Assembly: GCF_021735935.1 (NCBI RefSeq)
Contig: NZ_WMDZ01000001.1
Coordinates: 620,001 to 684,000 of the forward strand
DNA: 64,000 nucleotides
Direction: 5' to 3'
Origin: Sulfitobacter sp. M39
GTDB lineage: Bacteria > Pseudomonadota > Alphaproteobacteria > Rhodobacterales > Rhodobacteraceae
Below are positions 35,149 to 44,451 of the stretch, piece after piece (within the stretch, counting starts at the first letter, position 1; every line of letters begins with the position of its first letter). The notes under the pieces are model-generated. The model was not told where the DNA came from. It saw only the letters and a list, made by a program, of their open reading frames with translations, and made no database searches. The position numbers and the translations under genes are program-made.

Positions 35149-36096
35149 ATGAAATTTACCAAGATTATCGCAACTGCCGTGTCCATCGGCGTCGGGGCAT
35201 CTGCCGCATGGGCGCAAGACTGTGACCATTCGCATTGGGGCCCTGACGACCAGCTGGGATCGGCGAACCTGATCTCGACCGAGCGCACGTTGGAGGCCGC
35301 CAAGCTGATCAAGCAGGGCAAATCGATGCCGCTCGGGATCGTGATCGGGCCGGATACACCTGCCTTCCCGCCCCGTTCGCTGAGCCTTCAGGTGGTCCAG
35401 CCGAACCAGCACGGCGGCCAAAAGCTGTCGTCCTTTGGCTATGAGGGCAATTATAACGACGATCTGCTGCAAACCTGGATCGGTATCGGGTCGCAGTTGG
35501 ACGGGCTTGGGCATCTGGGCGAAGACGGGATGTATTATAACTGCCTGGACGAAAAGGAAATCTCGGCGATCAGCGGCCTGACCAAATTGGGAACGCATGC
35601 CGTGCCGCCCTTGGTCGGGCGCGCCGTGATCATCGATATGGCCAAGCACATGGGCAAAGATGTGTTGGCCGCCGGTGAGCATTTTGGCGAGGCAGAGATT
35701 ACCGCGGCGATGGAGGCGCAGCAGATCACGGTAAACGAAGGTGATATCGTGCTGTTTCACACCGGCTGGACCGACGGCATGATGGAAAGCGACCCGACGG
35801 CCTGGGGGTCCACCGAACCGGGGCTGAATAACGAAGGTGCGGTGTTTATGGCGTCGATGAACCCGATGGCCGTGGGTGCAGACACATGGGGCCTAGAAGC
35901 CATTCCACCGAAAGAGGGGGACAAGGTGTTCTATGGCCATGTCACGCTGCTCAAGGACAACGGCATCTATATTCTGGAGACGATGAACACAGGACCGCTG
36001 GTCGCGGAAGGCGTGCAAGAGTTCATGTTCGTGCTGGGACAGCCGCTGATCAAAGGCACGGTACAGGCGATGATCAATCCGGTCGCGCTTTACTGA
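35149..36096 (+). CDS. Exported cyclase family protein (kynurenine formamidase-like)
   Basis: This 315-residue protein has a signal peptide ending at ASAAWAQD (cleavage near residue 23) and is predicted to be periplasmic. The mature part begins CDHSHWGPDDQLGSANLIS, as in cyclase-family (PF04199) proteins. The metal site region reads QLDGLGHLGEDGMYYN, where HxGTHxDxPxH is usual, so the metal ligands look altered. GWTDGMMESDPTAWGSTEPGL is also typical. GGGAGG precedes the ATG. Cytosolic relatives hydrolyse N-formylkynurenine or related cyclic amides; why this one is exported is unknown. Confidence 0.8.
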   Translation: MKFTKIIATAVSIGVGASAAWAQDCDHSHWGPDDQLGSANLISTERTLEAAKLIKQGKSMPLGIVIGPDTPAFPPRSLSLQVVQPNQHGGQKLSSFGYEGNYNDDLLQTWIGIGSQLDGLGHLGEDGMYYNCLDEKEISAISGLTKLGTHAVPPLVGRAVIIDMAKHMGKDVLAAGEHFGEAEITAAMEAQQITVNEGDIVLFHTGWTDGMMESDPTAWGSTEPGLNNEGAVFMASMNPMAVGADTWGLEAIPPKEGDKVFYGHVTLLKDNGIYILETMNTGPLVAEGVQEFMFVLGQPLIKGTVQAMINPVALY

Positions 36097-36127
36097 CACG
36101 CCGTGCTGCACCGCAGGTGCGGACATG

Positions 36128-36168
36128 AAAGCGGCGCGGGGGGTGATCCCTCGCGCCGTTTTGTTTTG
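36128..36168 (+). terminator. Intrinsic terminator
   Basis: GCGGCGCG pairs with CGCGCCG around a GTGAT loop, followed by TTTTGTTTTG on the plus strand. It ends the cyclase transcript and lies 11 bases before the ilvE stop on the opposite strand. Confidence 0.82.
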
Positions 36169-36178
36169 GTGGGTCGGT

Positions 36179-37048
36179 TCAGGACCGGACGAGCTTTTCG
36201 TAGTCTTCCGAAATCTCGCGGGTGAGCGCGCCAACTTCGAAAGTGTAGTCGCCGATCTGTCCGACGGGTGTGACCTCGGCTGCGGTGCCAGTCAGCCAGC
36301 ATTGCTCAAAGCCTTCCAGCTCTTCGGGCATGATGTGGCGTTCGTGCACGGTCAGGCCCTTTTCCTTGAGCATCCCGATGACGGTCTGACGGGTCAGCCC
36401 GTTTAGGAAGCAATCGGCCAGTGGCGTGTGCACTTCGCCGTCCTTGACGAAAAAGATGTTCGCGCCGGTCGCTTCGGCCACATAGCCACGGTAGTCCATG
36501 AACAGCGCGTCGGAACAGCCCTTGGCCTCTGCCGCGTGTTTGGAGGTGGTGCAGATCATATACAGGCCCGCCGCTTTGGCGTGCACGGGGATCGTTTCGG
36601 GCGACGGGCGCTTCCATTTCGAGATGTCGAGCTTGGCGCCCTTCATCTTGGCGTCCCCGTAATAGTTGCCCCATTCCCAGCCCGCGATGGCCAGACGCAC
36701 AGGGTTGCGCGCCGCCGAGACCCCCATGTCGGGACCGGCCCCGCGCCACGCGACCGCACGGACATAGGCATCGGTCCAGCCGTTCGCCTTGAGCATTTCG
36801 TATTTCGCGGCTTCGATCTCATCCACGGAATAGGGGATTTCGAAATCGAGGTATTGCGCCGATTTGCGCAGCCGTTCCGAATGCTCGCGGCCTTTGAAAA
36901 TCTTGCCATTGTAGCAGCGTTCGCCCTCGAACACCGATGACGCATAGTGCATGGCGTGGGTCAGGATGTGGACATTGGCGTCACGCCAATCGACCATTTT
37001 ACCGTCCAACCAGATTTTGCCGTCGCGATCGTCATATGCGCCGTCCAT
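36179..37048 (-). CDS. ilvE: Branched-chain amino acid aminotransferase
   Basis: This 289-residue fold-type IV PLP enzyme interconverts Leu, Ile and Val with their 2-oxo acids. It begins with IWLDGKMVDWRDANVHILTH, and the PLP Lys is probably that of TTSKHAAEAKG. The following ALFMDYRGYVAEATGANIFFV block and the C-terminal PVGQIGDYTF are characteristic. The CTTSKHAAE segment differs from the common YVNS-LAK version but is seen in this alphaproteobacterial subgroup. GAGGAAGG lies shortly before the ATG. It diverges from petP. Confidence 0.94.
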   Translation of the reverse strand: MDGAYDDRDGKIWLDGKMVDWRDANVHILTHAMHYASSVFEGERCYNGKIFKGREHSERLRKSAQYLDFEIPYSVDEIEAAKYEMLKANGWTDAYVRAVAWRGAGPDMGVSAARNPVRLAIAGWEWGNYYGDAKMKGAKLDISKWKRPSPETIPVHAKAAGLYMICTTSKHAAEAKGCSDALFMDYRGYVAEATGANIFFVKDGEVHTPLADCFLNGLTRQTVIGMLKEKGLTVHERHIMPEELEGFEQCWLTGTAAEVTPVGQIGDYTFEVGALTREISEDYEKLVRS

Positions 37049-37147
37049 GATGTATCCTTCCTCAAAGCACCTCGGGATTTATGAAAATTGCGTGAAACCC
37101 GCCGCGTGCAGACATATAATTACGCAAAACATGGGATTCGATAGCCT

Positions 37148-37166
37148 TTGACTCTTGGAAAGTCAA
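37148..37166. promoter_or_regulatory. Inverted repeat before petP
   Basis: TTGACT (37148-37153) and AGTCAA (37161-37166) are perfect inverted copies with a 7-base spacer, about 43 bases before the petP start and 100 bases before ilvE. Size and place fit a MarR-type operator, perhaps for PetP itself. Pattern only. Confidence 0.4.
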
Positions 37167-37208
37167 TAACGCTGACGTAAGCTCTTGGCGCAGCAAGGGG
37201 AGAGTATA

Positions 37209-37721
37209 ATGGCAGACGGACGCGGCCCATCATCACACACGGGCGAGAACCTGCTGTTCCTGACGGATGAACAGCTGCGGCAGGGGATCGAGGCGATGTT
37301 CTTTGCCTACCGCGGTTTTACAGCCGACCCTGACAAGATCCTTGTGGATATGGCCTATGGCCGTGCGCACCACCGTGCGATCCACTTTATCAACCGGGCA
37401 CCGGGCACGACGGTAAACAACCTTCTGGGGATTTTGGGTGTTACAAAACAATCCCTTAATCGTGTATTGCGCACGCTGATCGCCGATGGTCTTGTCAAAA
37501 GCCAAGTGGGAAAAGCAGACAAGCGGGAGCGGCACTTGTATCTGACTGACGCCGGGCGCGCGCTCGAACAGACATTGTCTGATGCACAACGGATGCGGAT
37601 GCGCAGTGCCTTCCGCGACGCGGGGCCCGAGGCGGTCGCCGGTTTCCGCACCGTGCTAGAGGCGATGATGGACCCCGAAATGCACCACAGCTACACCCGT
37701 CTGAAGGAAAGCGGCGCGTGA
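37209..37721 (+). CDS. petP: MarR-type regulator PetP
   Basis: This 170-residue winged-helix protein has DNA-binding helices around VNNLLGILGVTKQSLNRVLR and a wing with VGKADKRERHLYLTD. Rhodobacter capsulatus has a petP-petR operon upstream of petABC; PetP is a small MarR-like protein and PetR is an OmpR-like regulator needed for cytochrome bc1 expression. The same gene order, and a GTGA overlap with the response regulator here, support the name. The ATG at 37209 follows GGGGAGAG. A longer start at 37185 is less likely. Confidence 0.87.
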   Translation: MADGRGPSSHTGENLLFLTDEQLRQGIEAMFFAYRGFTADPDKILVDMAYGRAHHRAIHFINRAPGTTVNNLLGILGVTKQSLNRVLRTLIADGLVKSQVGKADKRERHLYLTDAGRALEQTLSDAQRMRMRSAFRDAGPEAVAGFRTVLEAMMDPEMHHSYTRLKESGA

Positions 37722-38419
37722 ACGAGGCTGACGCGCACCTGCTGATCGTCGATGACGACGAACGTATTCGCACGCTGCTGCAGAAGTTCCTGATGCGGCA
37801 CGGCTTCCTTGTGACCTCGGCCCGCGATGCCGCCCATGCGCGGCGTATTCTGGCGGGGCTGGATTTTGACCTGATCGTGCTGGATGTGATGATGCCGGGC
37901 GAGGATGGTCTAAGCCTGACCCGCAGCCTGCGCGAAGACATGCAAACGCCGATCCTGCTGCTGACCGCCAAGGGCGAGACGGGCAACCGGATCGAGGGGC
38001 TGGAAGCGGGGGCGGATGATTACCTTGCCAAACCGTTTGAACCCAAAGAGCTGCTGTTGCGGATCAACGCGATCTTGCGGCGTATGCCCGACACCCGCGT
38101 CGCTGATGCCGCGCCCAAGGTGCTGTCGATGGGGCCGATCCGCTATGACATCGAACGCGGAGAGCTGTGGCAGGGCGACGATCTGGTGCGGCTGACCGCC
38201 ACCGAAATCCAGCTGATGCGCATTTTCGCGGCCCAACCGGGTGCCGCGCTTAGCCGGTCCAAACTGGTAGAAGAACTGGGCCGTGACCGCGGGCAGGCGC
38301 AGGAACGTGCTGTCGATGTGCAGATCACCCGTTTGCGCCGCAAGATCGAAGACAATCCCAAACAGCCCCGCTATCTGCAAACCGTGCGCGGCGCGGGCTA
38401 TATGCTGGCCCCCGACTGA
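37718..38419 (+). CDS. petR: Response regulator PetR, OmpR family
   Basis: This 233-residue protein has a receiver domain with DDDER, phosphoacceptor Asp in LIVLDVMMPGEDG, Thr in LLLTAKGE and Lys in LAKPFEPKELL. The C-terminal winged helix ends at DVQITRLRRKIEDNPKQPRYLQTVRGAGYML. In Rhodobacter capsulatus PetR is required for synthesis of the bc1 complex and no cognate kinase lies beside it; no kinase is adjacent here either. The GTG start overlaps the petP stop as GTGA. petABC is about 5.5 kb downstream. Confidence 0.93.
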   Translation: MNEADAHLLIVDDDERIRTLLQKFLMRHGFLVTSARDAAHARRILAGLDFDLIVLDVMMPGEDGLSLTRSLREDMQTPILLLTAKGETGNRIEGLEAGADDYLAKPFEPKELLLRINAILRRMPDTRVADAAPKVLSMGPIRYDIERGELWQGDDLVRLTATEIQLMRIFAAQPGAALSRSKLVEELGRDRGQAQERAVDVQITRLRRKIEDNPKQPRYLQTVRGAGYMLAPD

Positions 38420-38554
38420 TCACCCGCTGCCTTGGCGGTAAATGTGGTGTCGTGGCGTAAGAGAATTTGCGCCCAAGAAATCGGCACGGTCACTGGAAGC
38501 TATGGCGCGGGCGGGCTATGGTTAGGCCAAGTTTGATTGATGGGATTCACGGCA

Positions 38555-38797
38555 ATGACGGATACTCCGGTAGAAGAGATGAGCTTTGAGGCGGCGATGG
38601 CCGAACTGGAAAAGGTTCTGGGCCAGCTGGAACGCGGCGATGTGGCGCTGGATGAAAGCATTTCGCTTTACGAACGCGGGGCCAAGCTCAAGAAACGCTG
38701 CGAGACCAAGCTAAAGGAAGCCGAAGAGAAAGTCGCGCAGATCACGCTGGATGGCGACGGCAACCCTGTCGGAGTGGCTCCCGTTGGCGGGGTTTGA
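38555..38797 (+). CDS. xseB: Exodeoxyribonuclease VII small subunit
   Basis: This 80-residue, highly helical protein has the family pattern MSFEAAMAELEKVLGQLERGDVALDESISLYERGAKL, followed by CETKLKEAEEKV. It binds XseA to form the enzyme that degrades single-stranded DNA into oligonucleotides. The ATG at 38555 gives the usual length; an ATG six codons earlier is in frame. It overlaps the ispA start region, and the xseB-ispA-dxs order is widely conserved in Proteobacteria. Confidence 0.95.
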   Translation: MTDTPVEEMSFEAAMAELEKVLGQLERGDVALDESISLYERGAKLKKRCETKLKEAEEKVAQITLDGDGNPVGVAPVGGV

Positions 38798-39689
38798 CAT
38801 CTCGCTTGAGACAGAGCTGACGCGCCAACCGTTTCATGCGGCCTTGCCCCATGCTGCGGATCTGGCGATTGGCCAGATCCTGCATGGGCTTGGCGGGGTG
38901 GACGGCACCGTGGCCGAGGCGATGCGCTATGCCGTGACAGGTGGCAAGGGCCTGCGGGCCTTTCTGGTGATCGAAAGCGCACGGTTGCATGGCGTGATAG
39001 AGGCGCAAGCCGCCCCCGCCGCCGGTGCGATCGAGGCGCTGCACGCCTATTCGCTGGTGCATGATGACATGCCCTGCATGGATGATGACGCGCTGCGTCG
39101 GGGCCAGCCCACGGTACATGTGAAATGGGACGAGGCGACGGCGGTTCTGGCGGGCGATGCGCTACAGACGCTGGCGTTTGAACTGGCCGCGGCCACGGGC
39201 TGCGGCGACGCTGAACGGGTTGCGATGATCACGGGGCTGGCGCGGGCTGCCGGTGTGCGCGGCATGGTGGGCGGGCAGGCGATGGATATCGCCGCCGAAA
39301 CCGCACGCCAGCCGCTGACCCTTGACCAGATCACGACGCTTCAGGCCGGCAAGACCGGTGCGCTGATTGAATGGGCGGCGACCTCGGGGCCGGTGATGGC
39401 GGGCGATAATCCCGCTGCGCTGCGCAGCTATGCGCGCAACCTTGGTCTGGCGTTCCAGATTGCGGATGACATTCTTGACGTCGAAGGCGATGCCGCCACG
39501 GTGGGCAAGGCCGTGGGCAAGGATGCCAATGCGGGCAAGGCGACCTTTGTGTCGCTGCTGGGGCTGGACCCCGCCCGCGCCCGTGCCCGTGATCTTGTCG
39601 ATGCTGCCTGTGATGCCCTGTCCCCCTACGGCAGTGACGCCGAAACCTTGCGAGACGCGGCCCGCTTCGTTATTGCCCGCAAAAGCTGA
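38751..39689 (+). CDS. ispA: Farnesyl diphosphate synthase (polyprenyl synthetase)
   Basis: This short-chain prenyl transferase condenses IPP with DMAPP and GPP to farnesyl diphosphate, the precursor of ubiquinone tails and undecaprenol. The first Asp-rich motif is [15 protein letters not shown], the second is [11 protein letters not shown], with [10 protein letters not shown] for IPP and [10 protein letters not shown] between them. The ATG start overlaps xseB by 47 bases. A TTG at 38784 has GGAG 9 bases upstream and overlaps xseB by only 14 bases, so it is a serious alternative. dxs follows directly. Confidence 0.93.
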   Translation: MATATLSEWLPLAGFDISLETELTRQPFHAALPHAADLAIGQILHGLGGVDGTVAEAMRYAVTGGKGLRAFLVIESARLHGVIEAQAAPAAGAIEALHAYSLVHDDMPCMDDDALRRGQPTVHVKWDEATAVLAGDALQTLAFELAAATGCGDAERVAMITGLARAAGVRGMVGGQAMDIAAETARQPLTLDQITTLQAGKTGALIEWAATSGPVMAGDNPAALRSYARNLGLAFQIADDILDVEGDAATVGKAVGKDANAGKATFVSLLGLDPARARARDLVDAACDALSPYGSDAETLRDAARFVIARKS

Positions 39690-39705
39690 TCCGGTGGAGA
39701 GCCAG

Positions 39706-41634
39706 ATGACCGATAGACCAGATACGCCCCTTTTGGACCGTGTGAACCGCCCTGCCGATCTGAAGAATTTCTCGGATGCAGAGCTGGTGAAACTGTCCCA
39801 TGAACTACGGGCAGAGACGATTTCTGCCGTCTCCGAGACGGGCGGCCATCTGGGCGCGGGTCTGGGCGTGGTTGAACTGACGGTCGCGATCCATTCGGTG
39901 TTTGATACGCCGAAGGACAAACTGATCTGGGACGTCAGCCACCAGTGCTACCCGCATAAGATCCTGACCGAACGACGCGACCGCATCCGCACCCTGCGGA
40001 TGAAAGACGGGTTAAGCGGATTTACCAAACGCAGTGAATCCCCTTACGACCCCTTTGGTGCGGCGCATTCGTCGACCTCTATCAGCGCGGCTTTGGGCTT
40101 TTCGGTCGCACGGGATCTGGGCGGCAATGTCCCCGAAGGTCTGGGCGATGCGATTGCGGTGATCGGTGATGGGTCGATGTCGGCGGGCATGGCCTATGAG
40201 GCGATGAACAACGCGGGCCATCTGAAAAAACGGATGTTCGTCATCCTGAACGACAACGAAATGTCGATTGCGCCGCCGGTGGGGGCGATGTCGACCTACC
40301 TCAGCCGTCTTTATGCCGAAGAGCCGTTTCAGGACTTCAAGGCCGCGGCCAAGGGCGCTGTCAGCATGTTGCCCGGCCCGTTCCGCGAAGGGGCCAAGCG
40401 CGCCAAGGATATGCTCAAGGGCATGGCCGTGGGCGGTACGTTGTTCGAACAGCTTGGGTTTTCCTATCTCGGGCCGATTGACGGGCATGACCTGAACCAG
40501 TTGCTGCCGGTCTTGCGCACGGTCAAGGCGCGGGCGACGGGGCCGGTGCTGATCCATGTGATCACCAAAAAGGGCAAGGGCTATGGCCCCGCCGAAGCCG
40601 CCCGTGACAAGGGCCACGCGACCGCCAAGTTCAATGTGCTGACGGGCGAGCAGAAGAAAGCGCCGTCAAACGCGCCAAGCTATACCCGCGTCTTTGCGGA
40701 CAGCCTGATCGCCGAGGCGGCCAAAGACGACAAGATTTGTGCCGTGACGGCCGCGATGCCGGATGGGACAGGGCTGAACCTTTTCGCCGAACGCTACCCC
40801 AGCCGGTGCTTTGACGTGGGCATCGCGGAACAGCACGGTGTGACATTTTCGGCCGGATTGGCGGCGGGCGGGATGAAGCCGTTCTGCACGATGTATTCGA
40901 CCTTCCTGCAGCGCGGTTATGATCAGGTGGTGCATGACGTGGCGATCCAACGCTTGCCGGTGCGCTTTGCGATTGATCGCGCGGGGTTGGTCGGGGCGGA
41001 TGGGGCCACTCATGCCGGCGCCTTTGACGTGGCGTTCTTGGCGAACCTGCCCGATTTCGTCGTGATGGCCGCCGCGGATGAGGCAGAGCTGGTGCATATG
41101 GTGGCCACGGCGGCGGCCTATGACGACGGGCCGATTGCCTTCCGCTTCCCACGGGGCGAAGGCGCGGGTGTGACGATGCCCGAACGCGGCGAACCGCTAG
41201 AGATTGGCAAGGGGCGCATCATCGCCGAGGGCAAGCGCGTGGCGCTGCTGTCCTTTGGCACGCGCCTGTCAGAGGTGGAAAAAGCCGCCGAGGCGCTGCG
41301 GGCCAAGGGGATCACACCGACCATTGCCGACGCCCGCTTTGCCAAGCCGCTGGACCGCAAGATGATCCTGTCGCTGGCCGCCGATCACGAGGCGCTGATC
41401 ACCATCGAAGAGGGTGCAGTCGGCGGTTTTGGCAGCCATGTGGCACAGCTTCTGGCGGATGAGGGCGTGTTCGACGCGGGGCTGAAATACCGGTCTATGG
41501 TGCTGCCCGATATCTTTATCGATCAGGCGAGCCCTGCGGATATGTATGCGGTCGCTGGGATGAACGCCGAACATATCGAGGCCAAAGTGCTGGATGTGCT
41601 GGGCATTGCCAGCATCGGGGCGCAGCGGGCCTGA
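39706..41634 (+). CDS. dxs: 1-Deoxy-D-xylulose-5-phosphate synthase
   Basis: This 642-residue thiamine diphosphate enzyme joins pyruvate and glyceraldehyde 3-phosphate, the first and controlling step of the MEP isoprenoid pathway. The ThDP motif is [18 protein letters not shown]. Other landmarks are [32 protein letters not shown] (catalytic Glu) and RFPRGEG. The ATG at 39706 has GGAGAG upstream and lies 16 bases after the ispA stop. A longer frame extends into ispA and is not used. A stem spans its stop codon. Confidence 0.97.
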   Translation: MTDRPDTPLLDRVNRPADLKNFSDAELVKLSHELRAETISAVSETGGHLGAGLGVVELTVAIHSVFDTPKDKLIWDVSHQCYPHKILTERRDRIRTLRMKDGLSGFTKRSESPYDPFGAAHSSTSISAALGFSVARDLGGNVPEGLGDAIAVIGDGSMSAGMAYEAMNNAGHLKKRMFVILNDNEMSIAPPVGAMSTYLSRLYAEEPFQDFKAAAKGAVSMLPGPFREGAKRAKDMLKGMAVGGTLFEQLGFSYLGPIDGHDLNQLLPVLRTVKARATGPVLIHVITKKGKGYGPAEAARDKGHATAKFNVLTGEQKKAPSNAPSYTRVFADSLIAEAAKDDKICAVTAAMPDGTGLNLFAERYPSRCFDVGIAEQHGVTFSAGLAAGGMKPFCTMYSTFLQRGYDQVVHDVAIQRLPVRFAIDRAGLVGADGATHAGAFDVAFLANLPDFVVMAAADEAELVHMVATAAAYDDGPIAFRFPRGEGAGVTMPERGEPLEIGKGRIIAEGKRVALLSFGTRLSEVEKAAEALRAKGITPTIADARFAKPLDRKMILSLAADHEALITIEEGAVGGFGSHVAQLLADEGVFDAGLKYRSMVLPDIFIDQASPADMYAVAGMNAEHIEAKVLDVLGIASIGAQRA

Positions 41635-41647
41635 CGCACAGGCCCGC
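41625..41647. terminator. Hairpin spanning the dxs stop codon
   Basis: GCGGGCCTG and CAGGCCCGC form a 9-base perfect stem with an ACGCA loop; the dxs TGA (41632-41634) lies within it. No T-run follows. It sits between convergent dxs and ribH and may serve as a 3'-end stabiliser. Confidence 0.45.
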
Positions 41648-41661
41648 GCGGTAAACCCGTC

Positions 41662-42096
41662 TTAGGCGTCAAGCAGTTGACGCGCCGCGACGATGCCAAG
41701 CGCTGCCGAAGCGGCCTCGCGGCCCTTTTCGACGAAATGCGCGCGGTAGATCGCATTGTGGTGGTCGGTTTCCTGATAATGGTGCGGCGTCAGCGACACC
41801 GAGAGGACGGGCACGCCCGTATCAAGGCCTACGCGCATCAACCCGTCAACCACGGCTGTCGCTACGAAATCATGCCGGTAGATGCCGCCATCGACCACGA
41901 AGGCCGCGCAGATCACCGCATCGTATTTGCCGGATTTGGCCAGGGTCTGCGCCATCAGCGGCATCTCGAACGCCCCGGGGACATCGACAACATCAATCTG
42001 GCTTGCGGGGATGGTTTCGGAAAACCCGTCATAGGCACGATCTACAATATCGGCGTGCCAGCGTGCTTTTACAAAGGCGTAGCGGGTGTGTGTCAT
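41662..42096 (-). CDS. ribH: 6,7-Dimethyl-8-ribityllumazine synthase, type II
   Basis: This 144-residue enzyme condenses the 5-amino-6-ribitylamino-uracil and dihydroxybutanone phosphate intermediates, the penultimate riboflavin step. VVDVPGAFEMPLMAQ, ICAAFVVDGGIYRHDFVA and VLSVSLTPHHYQE match the RibH2 (type II) proteins known from Brucella and Mesorhizobium, which form decamers rather than 60-mers. The ATG at 42096 has AAAAGGAG about 7 bases upstream. No other riboflavin gene adjoins it. An FMN riboswitch lies in its leader. Confidence 0.94.
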   Translation of the reverse strand: MTHTRYAFVKARWHADIVDRAYDGFSETIPASQIDVVDVPGAFEMPLMAQTLAKSGKYDAVICAAFVVDGGIYRHDFVATAVVDGLMRVGLDTGVPVLSVSLTPHHYQETDHHNAIYRAHFVEKGREAASAALGIVAARQLLDA

Positions 42097-42180
42097 AGTG
42101 ATCTCCTTTTTTACGTCAGCGACACAAGTCACCCAAGGCGATCACGATTGCGGACGGCCCCAAGGGGCCGCAACAAACGC

Positions 42181-42328
42181 ATTCTCTTTCATCCGGACTA
42201 TGACCGTCGGCTCTGGCATCTCACCAGATCTGCTGACCAAGCACCCCCGAAGGGGCGCGTTGCGCTCGCGGGCTCGTGGCACTGGGGCCACATACCGCCG
42301 GTGGGGAATTGCGCCCCGCCCTGAGAAT
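42181..42328 (-). promoter_or_regulatory. FMN riboswitch (RFN element)
   Basis: On the minus strand the conserved order is visible: ATTCTC at 42323-42328, CAGGGCGGGG, CCCCACCGGCGGTA, a variable hairpin with CGCGCCCCTTCGGGG, then GATCTGGTGAGATGCCAGAGC, GCCGACGGTCATAGTCCGGAT and GAAAGAGAAT closing the P1 stem at 42181-42186. It lies about 85 bases before ribH. A GC hairpin at 42155-42170 follows, but without a U-run, so FMN probably controls ribH by blocking ribosome access. Confidence 0.96.
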
Positions 42329-42398
42329 AGGGATACGTTGCCAAGGCAGGGGCGCGTCTGCAATACCAAAAGCGCGTTTGCAGTTTGGACCCTACGTT

Positions 42399-43022
42399 AT
42401 GCACCCGAATCCCGTTTACCACGACGCCGACACCGCCAAGAACATCGCCTTTGCCCGCGACCGCAGCTTTGGCGTGCTTGCAGCCAATGGCAGCGACGGC
42501 CCGTTGATCAGCCATGTGCCGTTTTTGCTGAACGAAGCAGGGGATCAGGCGGATCTGCATCTGGTCAGGTCAAACCCGATTGCGCGGGCGCTAAAGTCCG
42601 CGCTGCCCGTCAAGCTCGCCATCAGCGGGGGCGATAGCTATGTCTCGCCCGACTGGTACGACATCGACGATCAGGTGCCGACGTGGAACTATGTGGCGGT
42701 GCATCTGACCGGCACGCTAGAGCTGCGCCCGCAAGAAGAGCTGCTGGATCTGCTGGATCGCCAGTCTGCCTGGTTCGAGGACCGCCTACTGCCCAAGCCG
42801 CCGTGGACCACCGCCAAGATGAACCCCCTGACCATGCAGAAAATGATGCGCATGATCGTGCCCTGCCGGATGCGGATCACCGGCGTCGACGGGACGTGGA
42901 AGCTGAGCCAGAATAAACCCGATGCGGTGCGACTGGCCGCAGCCGACGGGGTAGAGGCGCACGGCTTTGGCGCGGGAACAGGCAGTTTGGCCGACCAGAT
43001 GCGCGCGGCAAAAGGCGCCTGA
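42399..43022 (+). CDS. FMN-binding PaiB-like protein
   Basis: This 207-residue protein begins MHPNPVYHDADTAKNIAFA and has the pattern FGVLAANGSDGPLISHVPFLL of the FMN-binding negative transcriptional regulator (PaiB) family, with YVSPDWYDIDDQVPTWNYVAVHLTG in the flavin-binding split barrel. Bacillus PaiB influences sporulation and protease genes, but most relatives are uncharacterised and may be flavin-dependent oxidases or sensors. It diverges from the FMN-riboswitch-controlled ribH, about 70 bases from the riboswitch end, so both promoters lie in the same short gap. Confidence 0.85.
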   Translation: MHPNPVYHDADTAKNIAFARDRSFGVLAANGSDGPLISHVPFLLNEAGDQADLHLVRSNPIARALKSALPVKLAISGGDSYVSPDWYDIDDQVPTWNYVAVHLTGTLELRPQEELLDLLDRQSAWFEDRLLPKPPWTTAKMNPLTMQKMMRMIVPCRMRITGVDGTWKLSQNKPDAVRLAAADGVEAHGFGAGTGSLADQMRAAKGA

Positions 43023-43090
43023 TCAACAAGCGATTGCACAGGGCGCGGTTGACGGTGATAGTCCGCCCGAACCCTGAGGAGGAGACACGC

Positions 43091-43702
43091 ATGAAACTAT
43101 CCTATTCCCCGACATCGCCCTATGTCCGCAAAGTCATGGTGTTGCTACACGAAACCGGCCAGCTTGAAGATGTGACGATTGAGAATATCTCGACCACGCC
43201 ACTGGCCCCTGATGCGGCGCTGCTGCCGAACAACCCGCTTGCCAAAGTGCCGGCACTGGTGCGCGACGAGGGGCCCGCGCTCTATGATAGCCGTGTGATC
43301 TGCGCCTATCTGGATGATCGCGCGGGCGGCAAGCTGTACCCGACCGGCAGCCGCCGCTGGGACACGCTGACGCTTGAGGCAACGGCGGATGGTATGCTCG
43401 ATGCGGCGCTATCGATGGTCTACGAGGGCCGGATGCGCCCCGAAGGCAAGCAGATGCCGGAATGGGTCGAGGGTCAGTGGTCCAAGATCGAACGGGCCTG
43501 CGCGGCGCTGAATACACGCTGGATCAGCCAGCTTTCCGGTCCGCTGGATATGGGGCAGATCGCCGTCGGCTGTGCTTTGGGATACCTTGATTTCCGGCAC
43601 GACGCGCGCAATTGGCGCAAGGGAAACGACGCTTTGGCCGATTGGGCGCGCCGCTTTGATTCGCGAGCATCCATGCAGGCCACCGCCCCTCCGGCAGGAT
43701 AA
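43091..43702 (+). CDS. Glutathione S-transferase family protein
   Basis: This 203-residue protein has a thioredoxin-like domain beginning MKLSYSPTSPYVRKVMVLLHETG, with the SxP/cis-Pro region NPLAKVPALVRDEGPALYDS (Asp-Ser contacts glutathione) and an alpha-helical C-terminal domain. GAGGAGAC before the ATG at 43091 supports this start. It follows the PaiB-like gene by about 70 bases and could share its transcript, and it lies just upstream of petABC. It differs from the GST near 17 kb. Substrate is unknown. Confidence 0.88.
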   Translation: MKLSYSPTSPYVRKVMVLLHETGQLEDVTIENISTTPLAPDAALLPNNPLAKVPALVRDEGPALYDSRVICAYLDDRAGGKLYPTGSRRWDTLTLEATADGMLDAALSMVYEGRMRPEGKQMPEWVEGQWSKIERACAALNTRWISQLSGPLDMGQIAVGCALGYLDFRHDARNWRKGNDALADWARRFDSRASMQATAPPAG

Positions 43703-43878
43703 AAGCGCAAAAAATCCGGTCTGCACCCTTGAAGGAATGCAACACTGCGACGGTTTGCGCGACAAAGGTATCTGGACGTGCGCGACGCAGCCCGCTAGTA
43801 ACCAAAAGAATTGTGGGAGGTGCGTCAGCGCCGCCCCTTGATTTAATGGCCGTCAGGCCCTCGATTTGGAGTTAACCC

Positions 43879-44439
43879 GTGTCCCAAGCAGAAGATCACG
43901 CAGGCACCCGGAGGGATTTCCTCTATTACGCCACAGCTGGTACAGGTGCGGTCGCCGTCGGCGCGGCAGTCTGGCCTTTGGTCAATCAGTTGAACCCATC
44001 CGCAGATGTGAAGGCGCTGTCGTCCATCCGCGTTGATGTGTCCGCTGTTGAGCCAGGTACACAGCTCACGGTCAAATGGTTGGGTAAGCCGGTGTTCATC
44101 CGCCGCCGTACCGAAGAAGAAATCGCCAAGGCACGTGACGTTGAAATGTCCGAGCTGCCCGATCCGGGCGCCGAGAACGCCAACATCGCAGCCGGTGCCC
44201 CCGCGACGGACGAAAACCGCGCGATGGTTGGCAAAGAAGACTGGCTGGTAATGATGGGCGTCTGTACCCACCTGGGCTGCGTGCCTTTGGGCGACGCAGG
44301 TGATTTTGGCGGCTGGTTCTGCCCCTGCCACGGATCGCACTATGACACTGCGGGCCGTATCCGCAAAGGGCCAGCACCGCGCAACCTGCCGGTGCCCGTC
44401 GCAGAATTCGTGGATGAAACCACGATCAAACTAGGTTAA
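43879..44439 (+). CDS. petA: Ubiquinol-cytochrome c reductase Rieske iron-sulfur subunit
   Basis: This 186-residue subunit carries the 2Fe-2S cluster that takes the first electron from ubiquinol. A twin-arginine-like leader [18 protein letters not shown] is kept as the membrane anchor. The cluster ligands are in CTHLGCVP and CPCHGSHYD, where the disulfide cysteines are also present. The GTG start has GGAG about 8 bases upstream. petB begins 12 bases later. The 176-base gap before petA should carry the promoter of the petABC operon, the known target of PetR in Rhodobacter. Confidence 0.97.
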   Translation: MSQAEDHAGTRRDFLYYATAGTGAVAVGAAVWPLVNQLNPSADVKALSSIRVDVSAVEPGTQLTVKWLGKPVFIRRRTEEEIAKARDVEMSELPDPGAENANIAAGAPATDENRAMVGKEDWLVMMGVCTHLGCVPLGDAGDFGGWFCPCHGSHYDTAGRIRKGPAPRNLPVPVAEFVDETTIKLG

Positions 44440-44451
44440 GGGAGAACGGGA

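Noticed and set aside
39430..39705. Extended N-terminus of dxs into ispA
   Set aside because: It is in another frame of the ispA coding sequence; the dxs ATG at 39706 has its own ribosome site and the expected length.
42155..42170. Hairpin after the FMN riboswitch as a rho-independent terminator
   Set aside because: The stem is strong but no U-run follows; it more likely belongs to the expression platform or translation control.
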